Origin: Pseudomonas sp. PDM05
GTDB taxonomy: Bacteria; Pseudomonadota; Gammaproteobacteria; Pseudomonadales; Pseudomonadaceae
DNA length: 64,000 nucleotides
Assembly: GCF_014851685.1 (NCBI RefSeq)
Contig: NZ_JACVAC010000002.1
Span: 516,564 to 580,563 of the forward strand
Direction of reading: 5' to 3'
Shown here: positions 29,880 through 38,306 of the stretch, in pieces
Numbering within the stretch: the stretch's first letter is position 1
How the letters are laid out: each line of letters begins with the position of its first letter
Notes under the pieces: model-generated
Told to the model about the DNA's origin: nothing
Databases searched by the model: none
The model's input: the letters and a program-made list of their open reading frames with translations, nothing else
Program-made: the position numbers and the translations under genes

Positions 29880-30928
29880 AGGCCCCTCCTCTGAGCAACC
29901 GGCCCCCCAGGCCCCCGCTCGACCCGGACACACTCATCCATCACCAACAAAAAGTTGTGCAGCGCGTCTCGGCGCGTCTGGCCGTCCAGCCAAATACCCA
30001 GGGGTATCTGTTGAATCACTGGGTACAGCGCATTGAGGGAGACCAGCGGGCTAGGCCGGCCAGGGGCCAACAGATCATCCGCCAGGCGCTGCACTTCAGA
30101 GGCCGCAACGCCCGTACCGGCATAGCCCAGCAGGCGCTGCAACAGGCTCACCGCATCCTGCTCAAGGTTCAGGCGCCGGATCAACGACTCGCAGTTGGAC
30201 AACACGCCGCTCAGCTGTGAGCAGCTTTGCAGCCCCCGCAGCAACGAGCGCAACAAAGCGGTAGGCACCGACGGCACGTGAGCCGCGATGTCGTCCGACA
30301 AGGCGCCCCGCATGACCTTCAGGCCTTGCGAAAACCGTTCGGCACCGTACACGCGCAACAGCTCTTTCATCATCGTCGCCAGGGACTGACGAGTGACCAC
30401 GCTGGCGTAATAGAGGTCGCGCACCGCCTGGCGTTCTTGCGGGTCGGCACCCGCGGCCTGCAAGGTCATGGCGATGTTCAGGCCGGCCTGGATTTCCCGT
30501 TTAAAGCGAATATTGAGCCTGGCAAGGGCATCCTGGGCCAACCTTGCCTCGTCTTTGTCCCTTGCGGCCTGCGCCTGGGCCATTACCTGGTGGAGCACCA
30601 CAAACGTTCGCGCTGGATCGTTGCCGGTGATTTCCAGCAGTGTGTCGATACTTGGCTCGCGCATCAGATAGTGCCGCACCATGCGGGTGATCGCGGCAAG
30701 CTTCGCCTGAGCCGGGTGGCCCAACTGGTCGTAAAGCTGCGCCAGTTGCTCGATAGGCATAACGCTCTCACCCACCGCCTGCCGCTTCGGCACGTTGTTA
30801 AACATCAGGTCCTGATTGAAGGCAAGCTCATCGACACCCGGACTCCTCGTCTGCACCTGGGCGGCATCGACGTTGGGCGGATCCTGTTGCAGGACTTTTT
30901 GTACATCGCTGGGCGATTCAACTTTCAT
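29876..30928 (-). CDS. rspJ: Type III secretion gatekeeper RspJ (HrpJ/SctW)
   Basis: HrpJ-family proteins sit at the export gate and order the secretion of translocators before effectors. The ATG at 30928 gives 350 residues, with helical YopN/TyeA-like regions (LAQLYDQLGHPAQAKLAAI; later GLKVMRGALSDDIAAHVP). The frame opens at a TTG at 30979, but that lies inside the hrp box, so translation cannot begin there on the RspL-dependent transcript. It is the first gene of the 10-kb operon rspJ-rscV-rspQ-rscN-rspO-rspP-rscQRSTU. The ribosome-binding site is weak. Confidence 0.88.
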   Translation of the reverse strand: MKVESPSDVQKVLQQDPPNVDAAQVQTRSPGVDELAFNQDLMFNNVPKRQAVGESVMPIEQLAQLYDQLGHPAQAKLAAITRMVRHYLMREPSIDTLLEITGNDPARTFVVLHQVMAQAQAARDKDEARLAQDALARLNIRFKREIQAGLNIAMTLQAAGADPQERQAVRDLYYASVVTRQSLATMMKELLRVYGAERFSQGLKVMRGALSDDIAAHVPSVPTALLRSLLRGLQSCSQLSGVLSNCESLIRRLNLEQDAVSLLQRLLGYAGTGVAASEVQRLADDLLAPGRPSPLVSLNALYPVIQQIPLGIWLDGQTRRDALHNFLLVMDECVRVERGPGGPVAQRRGL

Positions 30929-30958
30929 AAACAGATCAGGATTGGAAGAGTGTTTCCC

Positions 30959-30987
30959 TATGTGGCAAACCGTCTCCAAACAGTTCC
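30959..30987 (-). promoter_or_regulatory. hrp box of the rspJ-rscU operon
   Basis: On the minus strand GGAACT (30987-30982) and CCACATA (30965-30959) are 16 bases apart, matching GGAAC-N15/16-CCACNNA. The end nearest the gene is 31 bases from the rspJ ATG at 30928. Confidence 0.9.
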
Positions 30988-31122
30988 ATCAAAATCATCG
31001 ACGCAGGCTTTTTGAAAAAGCCTGCACAACACCATCAAGGATATTTGCAAACTCTTGCGCAAACACACCTCGCACAAAGATATATATCCTTATAAATCAT
31101 ATATTTATGTAGTTTTTTAGTT

Positions 31123-31138
31123 TGGCACAGCCAGTGCT
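31123..31138 (+). promoter_or_regulatory. Sigma-54 (-24/-12) promoter of rspL
   Basis: TGGCAC-N5-GTGCT, with GG at 31124-31125 and GC at 31136-31137 exactly 10 bases apart, matches the RpoN consensus. Transcription would begin near 31149, about 44 bases before the rspL ATG. In P. syringae the hrpL promoter is RpoN-dependent and activated by HrpR/HrpS; the activator at 14287 is the obvious candidate here. Confidence 0.88.
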
Positions 31139-31192
31139 AAAGGGGTTCTCGTCGAAACCATTTCGGCAGCGTCTACCCTGAGGAAAAACAAC

Positions 31193-31744
31193 ATGAATAT
31201 CCCAATTGAAGCTCTGGCTCACCTCGTTGGCAGCTCGCCTCAATTCATGCTCCAACTGACAGACGACCAGCAAAAGAAACTTCGGCGCTTCATTCACAAG
31301 CGTGTGCTCAACCCGGAAGATGCAGACGACATTCTGCAACTGACCTACCTGGAAGCCTGGCGCAACCGCGAGCGTTTCAGCGGCAACGCCACCCTCAGTA
31401 CCTGGATGTGCGGCATTGCGCAAAACCTGATCCGCAATCACTTCAGGCGCCTGTACGCCAAGCCCGTGCATTGCGAGTTTGACGAGGCGCTCTGGCATGG
31501 ACACGAAGACAATCACAACCTGGATTGGGAATTTGAGATCAACCGTCGCCTGGAGAAAACCTTGAGCGCCATCGACCACCTGCCGGCCGAGATGCGCAAG
31601 ACGCTGTACGCGTCACTGGAAACCGACGGCAGCTACCAGGACACCGCCGACGTGCTGGATATTCCGATCGGCACAGTACGCTCACGCCTGTCGCGCGCCC
31701 GCGAACAACTCAAGCGTGTCACCCACAGCCCGATGCCCCGGTAA
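31193..31744 (+). CDS. rspL: ECF sigma factor RspL (HrpL), master regulator of type III genes
   Basis: The 183 residues are an extracytoplasmic-function sigma factor. Region 2 includes DADDILQLTYLEAWRNRERF and TLSTWMCGIAQNLIRNHFRR, and region 4 the helix-turn-helix QDTADVLDIPIGTVRSRLSRA. It directs RNA polymerase to hrp boxes, three of which are visible in the island. AGGAAAAACA precedes the ATG. It is divergent from the rspJ operon. No adjacent anti-sigma gene is present, as for hrpL in P. syringae. Confidence 0.95.
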   Translation: MNIPIEALAHLVGSSPQFMLQLTDDQQKKLRRFIHKRVLNPEDADDILQLTYLEAWRNRERFSGNATLSTWMCGIAQNLIRNHFRRLYAKPVHCEFDEALWHGHEDNHNLDWEFEINRRLEKTLSAIDHLPAEMRKTLYASLETDGSYQDTADVLDIPIGTVRSRLSRAREQLKRVTHSPMPR

Positions 31745-31756
31745 GCCAGACCCCGC

Positions 31757-31783
31757 GTTGGGCAGCAGGGATATCTGCCCAAC
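31757..31783 (+). terminator. Possible terminator hairpin after rspL
   Basis: GTTGGGCAG and CTGCCCAAC form a perfect 9-bp stem with a 9-base loop, 12 bases after the rspL stop. There is no T run, so intrinsic termination is uncertain. Confidence 0.45.
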
Positions 31784-31911
31784 CGAGTCGCACACCGGAA
31801 AATCGACGCAAAGCCCATGGGGGAACACCGACAGTGGCACGCCACTCGTCGCCGTTTCAGCCGATTTTGCTTAAACAGTTGAAAGCGCAGATAAAAATTC
31901 AAAATAAATAC

Positions 31912-31940
31912 TTGACGCATTAGCGTTCTGAGCGAATAAT
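31912..31940 (+). promoter_or_regulatory. Promoter of tRNA-Met
   Basis: TTGACG and AATAAT are separated by 17 bases, and the mature tRNA starts 12 bases downstream. Confidence 0.7.
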
Positions 31941-31951
31941 GCGCGCCACTT

Positions 31952-32028
31952 GGCTACATAGCTCAGTTGGTTAGAGCATAGCATTCATAATGCTGGGGTC
32001 CGGGGTTCAAGTCCCTGTGTAGCCACCA
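31952..32028 (+). tRNA. tRNA-Met (CAT anticodon)
   Basis: The 77-base sequence folds into a cloverleaf. The acceptor GGCTACA pairs with TGTAGCC, the anticodon loop contains CAT within TTCATAA, the T loop is TTCAAGT, and CCA is encoded. A paired first base and the absence of three G-C pairs in the anticodon stem point to an elongator rather than initiator tRNA. It marks the right edge of the type III island. Confidence 0.95.
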
Positions 32029-32034
32029 AGTACT

Positions 32035-32068
32035 AAAAACGGCTTACCGAAAGGTAGGCCGTTTTTTT
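32035..32068 (+). terminator. Intrinsic terminator of tRNA-Met
   Basis: ACGGCTTACC and GGTAGGCCGT pair around a GAAA tetraloop (one T-G wobble), followed by seven T residues, directly after the tRNA. Confidence 0.9.
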
Positions 32069-32181
32069 ATGCCTGCAAGAAAGTGCAGCGCACATGCGCA
32101 CAAAAAAAACCACCATCTGTACGGCGACGCTCCCCTGGCCCACTGCTAGTGTCCAACCTCCCCACACGGAGTGCCTCCCCG

Positions 32182-32961
32182 ATGAAACTGGATATCTACC
32201 AAGTCGACGCGTTCAGCTCCCACGTCTTCGGCGGTAATCCCGCAGCGGTCTGCCCACTGACCGAATGGCTGCCCAACGAACAACTGCATAACATCGCCGC
32301 CGAGAACAACCTCTCGGAGACCGCGTTTTTTGTACCGCGCGGCGAGGTCTATGAGTTGCGCTGGTTTACCCCGCAAGTCGAAGTGGACCTGTGCGGCCAT
32401 GCCACGTTGGCCGCCGCCTGGGTGTTGATCCACAAACTGGCCAGTGCACCTGAGGTGCTGCGCTTTGCCACGCGCAGCGGCGAGCTTCGCGTGACGCGCA
32501 ACGGCGACGAGCTGGCGATGGACTTTCCGGCCAAGCAGCCCCAGCCGTGCGAGCCTCCAGCAGGGATGTTGAGCGCGCTAGGCATCGAACACGCCGAGGT
32601 GTTCAGCACCGATGACTACATCGTGCTGGTGGACGATGAAGCCCAGGTCGCCGCACTGACCCCGGATTTCGCCAGCCTCAAGGGCTTGCCCAAACGCGGC
32701 ATCGCGGTGACCGCCAAAAGCGCACGGTTCGACTTTATCTCGCGCTGGTTCGGACCGAACGTGGGCGTCAATGAAGACCCGGTCACCGGCTCCGCCCATA
32801 CATCGCTGACGCCGTTCTGGGCCGAACGCCTGGGCAAGTCGGTGTTGACCGCCGAGCAAGGCGGCACACGCCGTGGCCAGTTGCGCTGCGAGCTCAAGGG
32901 CGAGCGCGTGATCATCTCCGGCAGCGCAGTGCTTTACCTGCAAGGCACGATTTACCTGTAA
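32182..32961 (+). CDS. PhzF-family isomerase
   Basis: The 259-residue protein has the duplicated diaminopimelate-epimerase-like fold of the PhzF family. Visible motifs are the N-terminal VDAFSSHVFGGNPAAV, the catalytic glutamate in NNLSETAFF, DLCGHATLAAAW and the C-terminal EDPVTGSAHTSL. PhzF itself acts in phenazine synthesis, but no other phenazine genes are present, so this is probably a general family member of unknown substrate. The ATG at 32182 was chosen over the upstream frame because it gives the family N-terminus MKLDIYQVDAF. Confidence 0.9.
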   Translation: MKLDIYQVDAFSSHVFGGNPAAVCPLTEWLPNEQLHNIAAENNLSETAFFVPRGEVYELRWFTPQVEVDLCGHATLAAAWVLIHKLASAPEVLRFATRSGELRVTRNGDELAMDFPAKQPQPCEPPAGMLSALGIEHAEVFSTDDYIVLVDDEAQVAALTPDFASLKGLPKRGIAVTAKSARFDFISRWFGPNVGVNEDPVTGSAHTSLTPFWAERLGKSVLTAEQGGTRRGQLRCELKGERVIISGSAVLYLQGTIYL

Positions 32962-33015
32962 AAAGCACTCCCCCAAGGACAATAGATCATTCTCAAAATG
33001 AACGGAGTTCAACGC

Positions 33016-34827
33016 GTGCTTTCGATTTCCCGCCGGCAGTTGTCGGTCATGGTGGCAGGCCTCGCACTGGCGGCCTGCCATACCCCGGCCACCGATCAAC
33101 CACCGGCACCGGAGCTGGGCTCGGGCTACCGTACCGACCTCGCCACCCGCCATGCCGAGCGCCATATGGCAGCGGCCGCCAACCCACTGGCCGCCGAAGC
33201 CGGGCGCCAGATGTTGCGCCAGGGCGGTTCGGCAATTGATGCGGCGATTGCGATGCAAGCCGTGTTGACCTTGGTGGAACCGCAGTCGTCGGGCATCGGC
33301 GGCGGTGCGTTCATCATGCTGCGGGATGGCAAGAACGTGCGCGCCTACGACGGCCGCGAAACCGCACCGGCCGGGGCGAGGGAGCGTTTGTTCCTGCGCC
33401 CCGACGGTACGCCGATGGGGTTTGCCGAGGCGCAGATCGGCGGGCGTTCGGTCGGCACGCCGGGGGTGCTGCGTGCGCTGGAACGGGCACACAAAGACAG
33501 CGGGCATTTGCCCTGGGCCACGCTGTTCGAACCGGCGATCCGCCTGTCGGAAGAGGGTTTCGCGATTTCCCCGCGCCTGCACGCGCTGATTGCCGCCGAC
33601 CGTTATATCCCCCAGTCCCCCGACATGGCGGCTTACTTCTTGAATGCCGATGGCACGCCAAAGGCCACCGGCACACGCTTGAAAAATCCGGCGCTGGCCG
33701 CCGTATTCAAACGCATCGCCAACGAAGGGCCAGACGCGTTGTATCACGGGCCGATTGCCGCTGAAATTGCCCGCAAGGTGCAAGGCCATCGCAACGCGGG
33801 AAGCCTGTCCCAGGCTGACCTCAAGGGCTACTCCGCCAAGGAACGTACGCCACTGTGTACCGACTACAAACAGTGGAGAGTCTGCGGCATGCCGCCACCG
33901 TCGTCGGGCGGGATTGCCATCGCGCAAATCCTGGGCACGCTGCAAGCCCTGGAAAGCCGCGACCCGCCACTGGCAATCGCATCGATGAAACCGCTGAAGA
34001 GCACTTCCCCCGCTGGCCTGGAACCTGTGCCTGAAGCCGTGCACCTGCTCGCCGAAGCGGGCCGCCTGGCCTTCGCCGATCGCGGGCTGTACGTGGCCGA
34101 TGCGGATTTCGTCCCCGTGCCGGTCGCCGGTCTCGTCGCCCCGGACTACCTGGCCAGGCGCGCCGCGCTGATCGGTGAGCGCAGCATGGGCATCGCCAAG
34201 CCGGGCCAGCCTGCGGGCATCCAGGTGGCGTACGCACCGGACCGCTCGCCATTGCGCATTTCCACGTCGCAAGTGGTGGCGGTGGATGACCGCGGCGGCG
34301 CCGTGTCGATGACCACCACCGTCGAGGCGGCATTCGGTTCGCACCTGATGGTCCAGGGTTTTTTGCTCAACAACCAGATGACCGATTTCTCGTTCATCCC
34401 CGAAGAACACGGCCAGCCAGTCGCCAACCGCGTCGAACCAGGCAAACGCCCGCGCTCGGCGATGGCCCCGACGTTGGTGTTCGACCGCAACAGCGGCGAG
34501 TTGCTGGCCGCGGTGGGTTCACCGGGCGGCTCGCAGATCATCGAGTACGTGAGCAAGTCCCTGGTGGCCATGCTCGACTGGAAACTCGACCCACAAGCCG
34601 CCATCAACCTGCCCAACTTCGGCAGTCGCAACGGCGCCACCGAGTTGGAAGCTGGCTTGTTCAGCCCGGCGTTGAAACAGGCGTTGAAGGACAAAGATCA
34701 CACGCTGAATGAAATCGACATGACCAGCGGCATCCAGGCCATCGTGCGCACGCGGGATGCCCAGGGCAAGGTGTCATTGAGCGGCGGCGCCGACCCGCGG
34801 CGTGAAGGCCAAGCCCTGGGCGACTGA
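33016..34827 (+). CDS. ggt: Gamma-glutamyltranspeptidase
   Basis: This exported enzyme hydrolyses or transfers the gamma-glutamyl group of glutathione and related compounds, and is made as a proenzyme that cleaves itself at a threonine. The 603-residue product has an N-terminal SRRQLSVMVAGLALAAC region (twin-arginine and lipobox features), the PQSSGIGGGAF block and, in the small subunit, GGAVSMTTTVEAAFGS and a PGGSQI glycine loop. The threonine at the cleavage site appears to lie in ISTSQVV, where relatives usually have TTH or TSH. The start is probably the GTG at 33016, with GGAG 8 bases upstream; an ATG at 32998 lacks a ribosome-binding site. Confidence 0.9.
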   Translation: MLSISRRQLSVMVAGLALAACHTPATDQPPAPELGSGYRTDLATRHAERHMAAAANPLAAEAGRQMLRQGGSAIDAAIAMQAVLTLVEPQSSGIGGGAFIMLRDGKNVRAYDGRETAPAGARERLFLRPDGTPMGFAEAQIGGRSVGTPGVLRALERAHKDSGHLPWATLFEPAIRLSEEGFAISPRLHALIAADRYIPQSPDMAAYFLNADGTPKATGTRLKNPALAAVFKRIANEGPDALYHGPIAAEIARKVQGHRNAGSLSQADLKGYSAKERTPLCTDYKQWRVCGMPPPSSGGIAIAQILGTLQALESRDPPLAIASMKPLKSTSPAGLEPVPEAVHLLAEAGRLAFADRGLYVADADFVPVPVAGLVAPDYLARRAALIGERSMGIAKPGQPAGIQVAYAPDRSPLRISTSQVVAVDDRGGAVSMTTTVEAAFGSHLMVQGFLLNNQMTDFSFIPEEHGQPVANRVEPGKRPRSAMAPTLVFDRNSGELLAAVGSPGGSQIIEYVSKSLVAMLDWKLDPQAAINLPNFGSRNGATELEAGLFSPALKQALKDKDHTLNEIDMTSGIQAIVRTRDAQGKVSLSGGADPRREGQALGD

Positions 34828-34852
34828 ACATTCAATCGACGGAGAGCACCCC

Positions 34853-35584
34853 ATGCAGCAAGCAGACAATCTCGGCGCCCTGCCCGGCGTCGATCACGGT
34901 TTTTGTACGATCAACGACCCACTGCGCCCGGATGACGTGTTCATCTGCAAGCAGGTGCACAGTGCAACGGTGATTGAGTGGGAGGCGGATCAGCAGAGCA
35001 ACACGGTTCCGGCCGACGGGGTGTTCACCGGCGAGCGGCAACCGATCGCGGTGATCACCGCCGACTGCCTGCCGATTCTCATCGCCGCAAAAAACGCCGC
35101 AAGAGTGGCGGCGGTACATGGCGGCTGGAAGGGGCTGCAAGCGGGAATCATCGCCAATGCCGTGCAGCGCTTTGCCGAGGAAGGGATTGCCGCCGAGCAG
35201 TTGCTGGTGGCAATCGGGCCGTCGATCAAACCGTGCTGCTATGAAGTGAGCGAAGGGTTTATCGGGCAGCTCCAGGCTGATCAGGGACACCTGTGGTCGG
35301 ACGCTCCGGCGCCGTGGAGCGTTGTGCAACCTGCGCCGCTGCTGCCAGCGCAAATTGCGCCGCCCCAGGCGCAACAAACGGGCAGCGCCTGGTTCGACCT
35401 CAGCGGGTACGGCGTGATGCTGTTGCAAGCAGCGGGCATTCGGCGCGAGCAGATCGAAGTCAGCGCGGTGTGCACCTACTGCACCTCGCCAGCGTTTGCC
35501 AGCTATCGGCGCAGGACGCACCACCCGGACGAGCCCAAGACCCTACTGTATTCGTGGATTGCTCGTAGAGCGATCAGCGACTGA
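34853..35584 (+). CDS. LACC1/YfiH-family purine nucleoside phosphorylase-adenosine deaminase
   Basis: The 243 residues show the metal-binding pattern of the YfiH/LACC1 family (formerly called polyphenol oxidase): [40 protein letters not shown] and [14 protein letters not shown], with zinc-binding His and Cys residues. Family members phosphorolyse or deaminate purine nucleosides. The ATG at 34853 is preceded by GGAGAG; the longer frame overlaps the ggt gene. The gene overlaps the convergent ddlA by 11 bases. Confidence 0.9.
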   Translation: MQQADNLGALPGVDHGFCTINDPLRPDDVFICKQVHSATVIEWEADQQSNTVPADGVFTGERQPIAVITADCLPILIAAKNAARVAAVHGGWKGLQAGIIANAVQRFAEEGIAAEQLLVAIGPSIKPCCYEVSEGFIGQLQADQGHLWSDAPAPWSVVQPAPLLPAQIAPPQAQQTGSAWFDLSGYGVMLLQAAGIRREQIEVSAVCTYCTSPAFASYRRRTHHPDEPKTLLYSWIARRAISD

Positions 35585-36668
35585 TCTTCAACCCCCTGCG
35601 CCCCACATGCCGCTCCAACGCCAACTCAATCAACCGGCTCACCAACTCGCTGTAACTCATCCCCGTCGCCTGCCACAGCTTGGGGTACATGCTGATGCGG
35701 GTGAAGCCGGGCAGTGAGTTGATTTCGTTGATCAGCACTTCGCCGTCGTCAGTCAGGAACACGTCGACGCGCGCCAGGCCGGAGCAGCCCAAGACTTCAA
35801 ATGCCTCCAGGGCCAGGCGGCGAATGCGTTCGCTGGCCTCGGCGCTGATCGCCGCCGGCACTACGACCTGAGCGGCCTGGGCGTCGATGTATTTGCTGTC
35901 GTAGGAATAGAAACCACTGCTCACCACGATTTCACCGCAACCGCTGGCGATGGGATCGTCGTTGCCCAGCACGGCGCATTCGATTTCGCGCCCCCGCACC
36001 GCAGACTCCACCAACACTTTTTCATCAAAACCCAACGCCAGCTCAACGGCGGCGTGGTACTCGGCTTCGTCAGCGACTTTGCTCACGCCGATCGACGAGC
36101 CCTGGTTGGCCGGCTTGACGAACATCGGCAGGCCGAGCTTGCTCACGACCGCGTCAAAGCTTGTGCGGGCCGCGTTGCGCCGGGTCAGGGTGATGAACGG
36201 TGTGACGGCAATCCCGGCATCGCGCAGCAGGCGTTTGCTGATGTCCTTGTCCATGCACACCGCCGAGCCGAGCACGTCGGAGCCGACGAAAGGCAGGTCG
36301 GCCATACGCAGCAAGCCTTGCAGGCAGCCGTCTTCACCCAGGCTGCCGTGGACAATCGGGAATATCACATCGACATGAGCCAGCAGATCGCCGCCGGAGG
36401 TTTCCACCAGTTGTTGGCTGGCTTTGCCTGGCACCACCGCCAGCTCGCGGTTGGACTGGTTGAGCGCGATCAGCGCTGGGTCTTCCCCGTTGATCAGGAA
36501 GTTCGAGGTGTCGTTGAGGTGCCAGTGACCGGCCTTGTCGATGCCGATCAGCACCGGCTCGAAGCGCGTGCGGTCGAGGGCATCGACGATATTGCGCGCC
36601 GACTGCAGCGAGACCTCGTGCTCGGCCGAACGCCCACCAAAAATAATTCCTACACGCAGCTTGCTCAT
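35574..36668 (-). CDS. ddlA: D-alanine--D-alanine ligase
   Basis: This ATP-grasp enzyme makes the D-Ala-D-Ala dipeptide for peptidoglycan. The 364 residues are the longer DdlA type, with [17 protein letters not shown] at the N-terminus, [15 protein letters not shown], the [12 protein letters not shown]-binding loop, and the C-terminal [17 protein letters not shown] that binds magnesium and substrate. Its isolated position, outside any mur/fts cluster, fits the second (DdlA) paralogue of pseudomonads. Confidence 0.95.
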   Translation of the reverse strand: MSKLRVGIIFGGRSAEHEVSLQSARNIVDALDRTRFEPVLIGIDKAGHWHLNDTSNFLINGEDPALIALNQSNRELAVVPGKASQQLVETSGGDLLAHVDVIFPIVHGSLGEDGCLQGLLRMADLPFVGSDVLGSAVCMDKDISKRLLRDAGIAVTPFITLTRRNAARTSFDAVVSKLGLPMFVKPANQGSSIGVSKVADEAEYHAAVELALGFDEKVLVESAVRGREIECAVLGNDDPIASGCGEIVVSSGFYSYDSKYIDAQAAQVVVPAAISAEASERIRRLALEAFEVLGCSGLARVDVFLTDDGEVLINEINSLPGFTRISMYPKLWQATGMSYSELVSRLIELALERHVGRRGLKISR

Positions 36669-36712
36669 GACTCGGCCTCACGGTTGAAAGTAAGGCTTCT
36701 TACCACGGGCCG

Positions 36713-37351
36713 TCAGCGATTCGCTACCAGATGCGCGCCGAACAACAGGTAGCAACTGCCGGCAAAACGGTCCAGCCACTTGCGCGAACGGCTGTACAGG
36801 TTGGCCATACGCTGGCTGGAAAACACCAGAGCGACGCAGGAATACCAACTGAAGGACAAGGTGGCCATGGTCATCACCGCCAGGGTCAACAGCATCGGCG
36901 ACGGCGAAGGTGGCATGGTGGAAGCGAAAATGGTGGCGACAAACAGCGCGGCCTTGGGATTGGACAGGTTACCCAGCAAACCCAGGCGCCACGCGCAGAA
37001 CAACGAGCGCCGCGGCTCATCCGCCAGCAAGCTCTGCGCCATGGTCGGCGCCGAGCGCTTGAACAGTTTCAGCCCAAGGTAGATGAGGTAGCAACCGCCG
37101 ATAATCTTGAAGGCCAGGTACAGCATCGGTGCGGCGGTAAACAGCGACTTGATCCCCAGGCCACCAGCCAGCCCCCACATGATGGTGCCCGTGGCCACAC
37201 CGGCCGATGCCACCACGCCATGGCGGCGCGAGCAACTGGCGGCCAACTGCGCGGCATTGAAGAAGTTGGGGCCTGGTGTCACCACGGCCACGGTCCACAA
37301 CAGCGCCAGTGAGACCAGCGGTGCCGCATAGGCGGGGTTGAAAACGTCCAT
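36713..37351 (-). CDS. LysE/RhtB-family amino-acid exporter
   Basis: A 212-residue inner-membrane protein with about six hydrophobic segments. The family signature is TPGPNFFNAAQLAASCSRRHG near residue 25, followed by GVATGTIMWGLAGGLG and GLLGNLSNPKAALF. LysE/RhtB proteins export amino acids or related compounds; the substrate is unknown. The ATG at 37351 has GGAG 9 bases upstream and gives the usual length; the frame extends to 37498 but the extra residues are atypical. It is divergent from the AraC-type regulator across 139 bases, so that regulator may control it. Confidence 0.88.
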   Translation of the reverse strand: MDVFNPAYAAPLVSLALLWTVAVVTPGPNFFNAAQLAASCSRRHGVVASAGVATGTIMWGLAGGLGIKSLFTAAPMLYLAFKIIGGCYLIYLGLKLFKRSAPTMAQSLLADEPRRSLFCAWRLGLLGNLSNPKAALFVATIFASTMPPSPSPMLLTLAVMTMATLSFSWYSCVALVFSSQRMANLYSRSRKWLDRFAGSCYLLFGAHLVANR

Positions 37352-37490
37352 GGGAGGCAACTCCATCAGCGCAGGGTACGAACGGCGATCATAGACCTCG
37401 CCGTCACCCTGCACAATCGTACAAGACCTCGGCAGACAGGGAACGCAGACTCGGTTAACGTGTTTCCACCTCAATTTGTGACAAGCCACC

Positions 37491-38303
37491 ATGGGCAATC
37501 CAACTTCCCCTCTCGACTGGATGCACCGCGCCCCTCACGCCAGCGGCATGGACCGTATCGAGGCGTACTTTGCCGGCTTCGCGTTCGACCCGCATCGCCA
37601 TGACACTTACGCCATCGGCCGTACGTTGTTCGGCGTGCAGAGCTTTCACTATCGCGGCTGCATGACCCACAGCCTGCCCGGCACAACCATGGTGATTCAT
37701 CCTGACGAAACCCACGACGGCCGCGCCAGCAGCGAGGAGGGCTTCAAGTACCGGATGATTTACGTGGAGCCGGCGCTGATCCAGCAGATCCTCGGCGGCA
37801 AGCCGTTGCCATTCATTCCCTTTGGCCATACCACCGACCCGCGCCTGTTCCGCGCCAGCGAAGTCCTGCTGCAAAGCCTGGACTGCCCGATTGATCCACT
37901 GCAGGAACAGGACGCGATGTATGACCTGGCGCAAGCCCTGAGCGAGGCGTCCGGGGTGATCACCAGCCGCAAGAGCTTCGACTACGTCGCCGCCGAACGC
38001 GCGCGGGAATTCATCCACAGCGCCCTGGGCCGCAGCATCACCCTGGATGAAATGGCCGAGCACGCCGGGCGTGACCGCTGGGCGTTGTCGCGAGATTTTC
38101 GCTTGTTGTTCGGCACCAGCCCCTACCGTTACCTGACCATGCGCCGCCTGGACCTGGTACGCAGCCTGCTGGCACAGGGGCAATCGCTGGTGAATGCGGC
38201 GATGACTGCCGGGTTCACCGACCAAAGCCATATGACCCGGCAATTTCGCAGCACCTACGGCATGCCGCCGTCGCGCTGGGTGAAGATGCTCGGGCGCTGG
38301 TAG
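37491..38303 (+). CDS. AraC-family transcriptional regulator
   Basis: The 270-residue protein has an N-terminal cupin-like ligand-sensing domain (FDPHRHDTYAIGRTLFGVQ; MVIHPDETHDG) and a C-terminal AraC domain with two helix-turn-helices: TLDEMAEHAGRDRWALSRDF and NAAMTAGFTDQSHMTRQFRS. The GFTDQSHMTR motif is typical. It is transcribed divergently from the LysE-type exporter, the usual arrangement for AraC-type regulators of amino-acid exporters. The inducer is unknown. Confidence 0.92.
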   Translation: MGNPTSPLDWMHRAPHASGMDRIEAYFAGFAFDPHRHDTYAIGRTLFGVQSFHYRGCMTHSLPGTTMVIHPDETHDGRASSEEGFKYRMIYVEPALIQQILGGKPLPFIPFGHTTDPRLFRASEVLLQSLDCPIDPLQEQDAMYDLAQALSEASGVITSRKSFDYVAAERAREFIHSALGRSITLDEMAEHAGRDRWALSRDFRLLFGTSPYRYLTMRRLDLVRSLLAQGQSLVNAAMTAGFTDQSHMTRQFRSTYGMPPSRWVKMLGRW

Positions 38304-38306
38304 GGC

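Noticed and set aside
20797..31744. Flagellar export gene cluster
   Set aside because: A secretin gene, an FHA-containing SctD-like protein, hrp boxes and an HrpL-type sigma factor are present, and no hook, rod or filament genes are seen.
32182..32961. Phenazine biosynthesis
   Set aside because: Only a PhzF-family gene is present, with no phzA, B, C, D, E or G neighbours; the family is broad.
32578..34410. 610-codon minus-strand open frame opposite ggt
   Set aside because: The plus strand encodes a clear gamma-glutamyltranspeptidase; the antisense frame lacks any recognisable domain.
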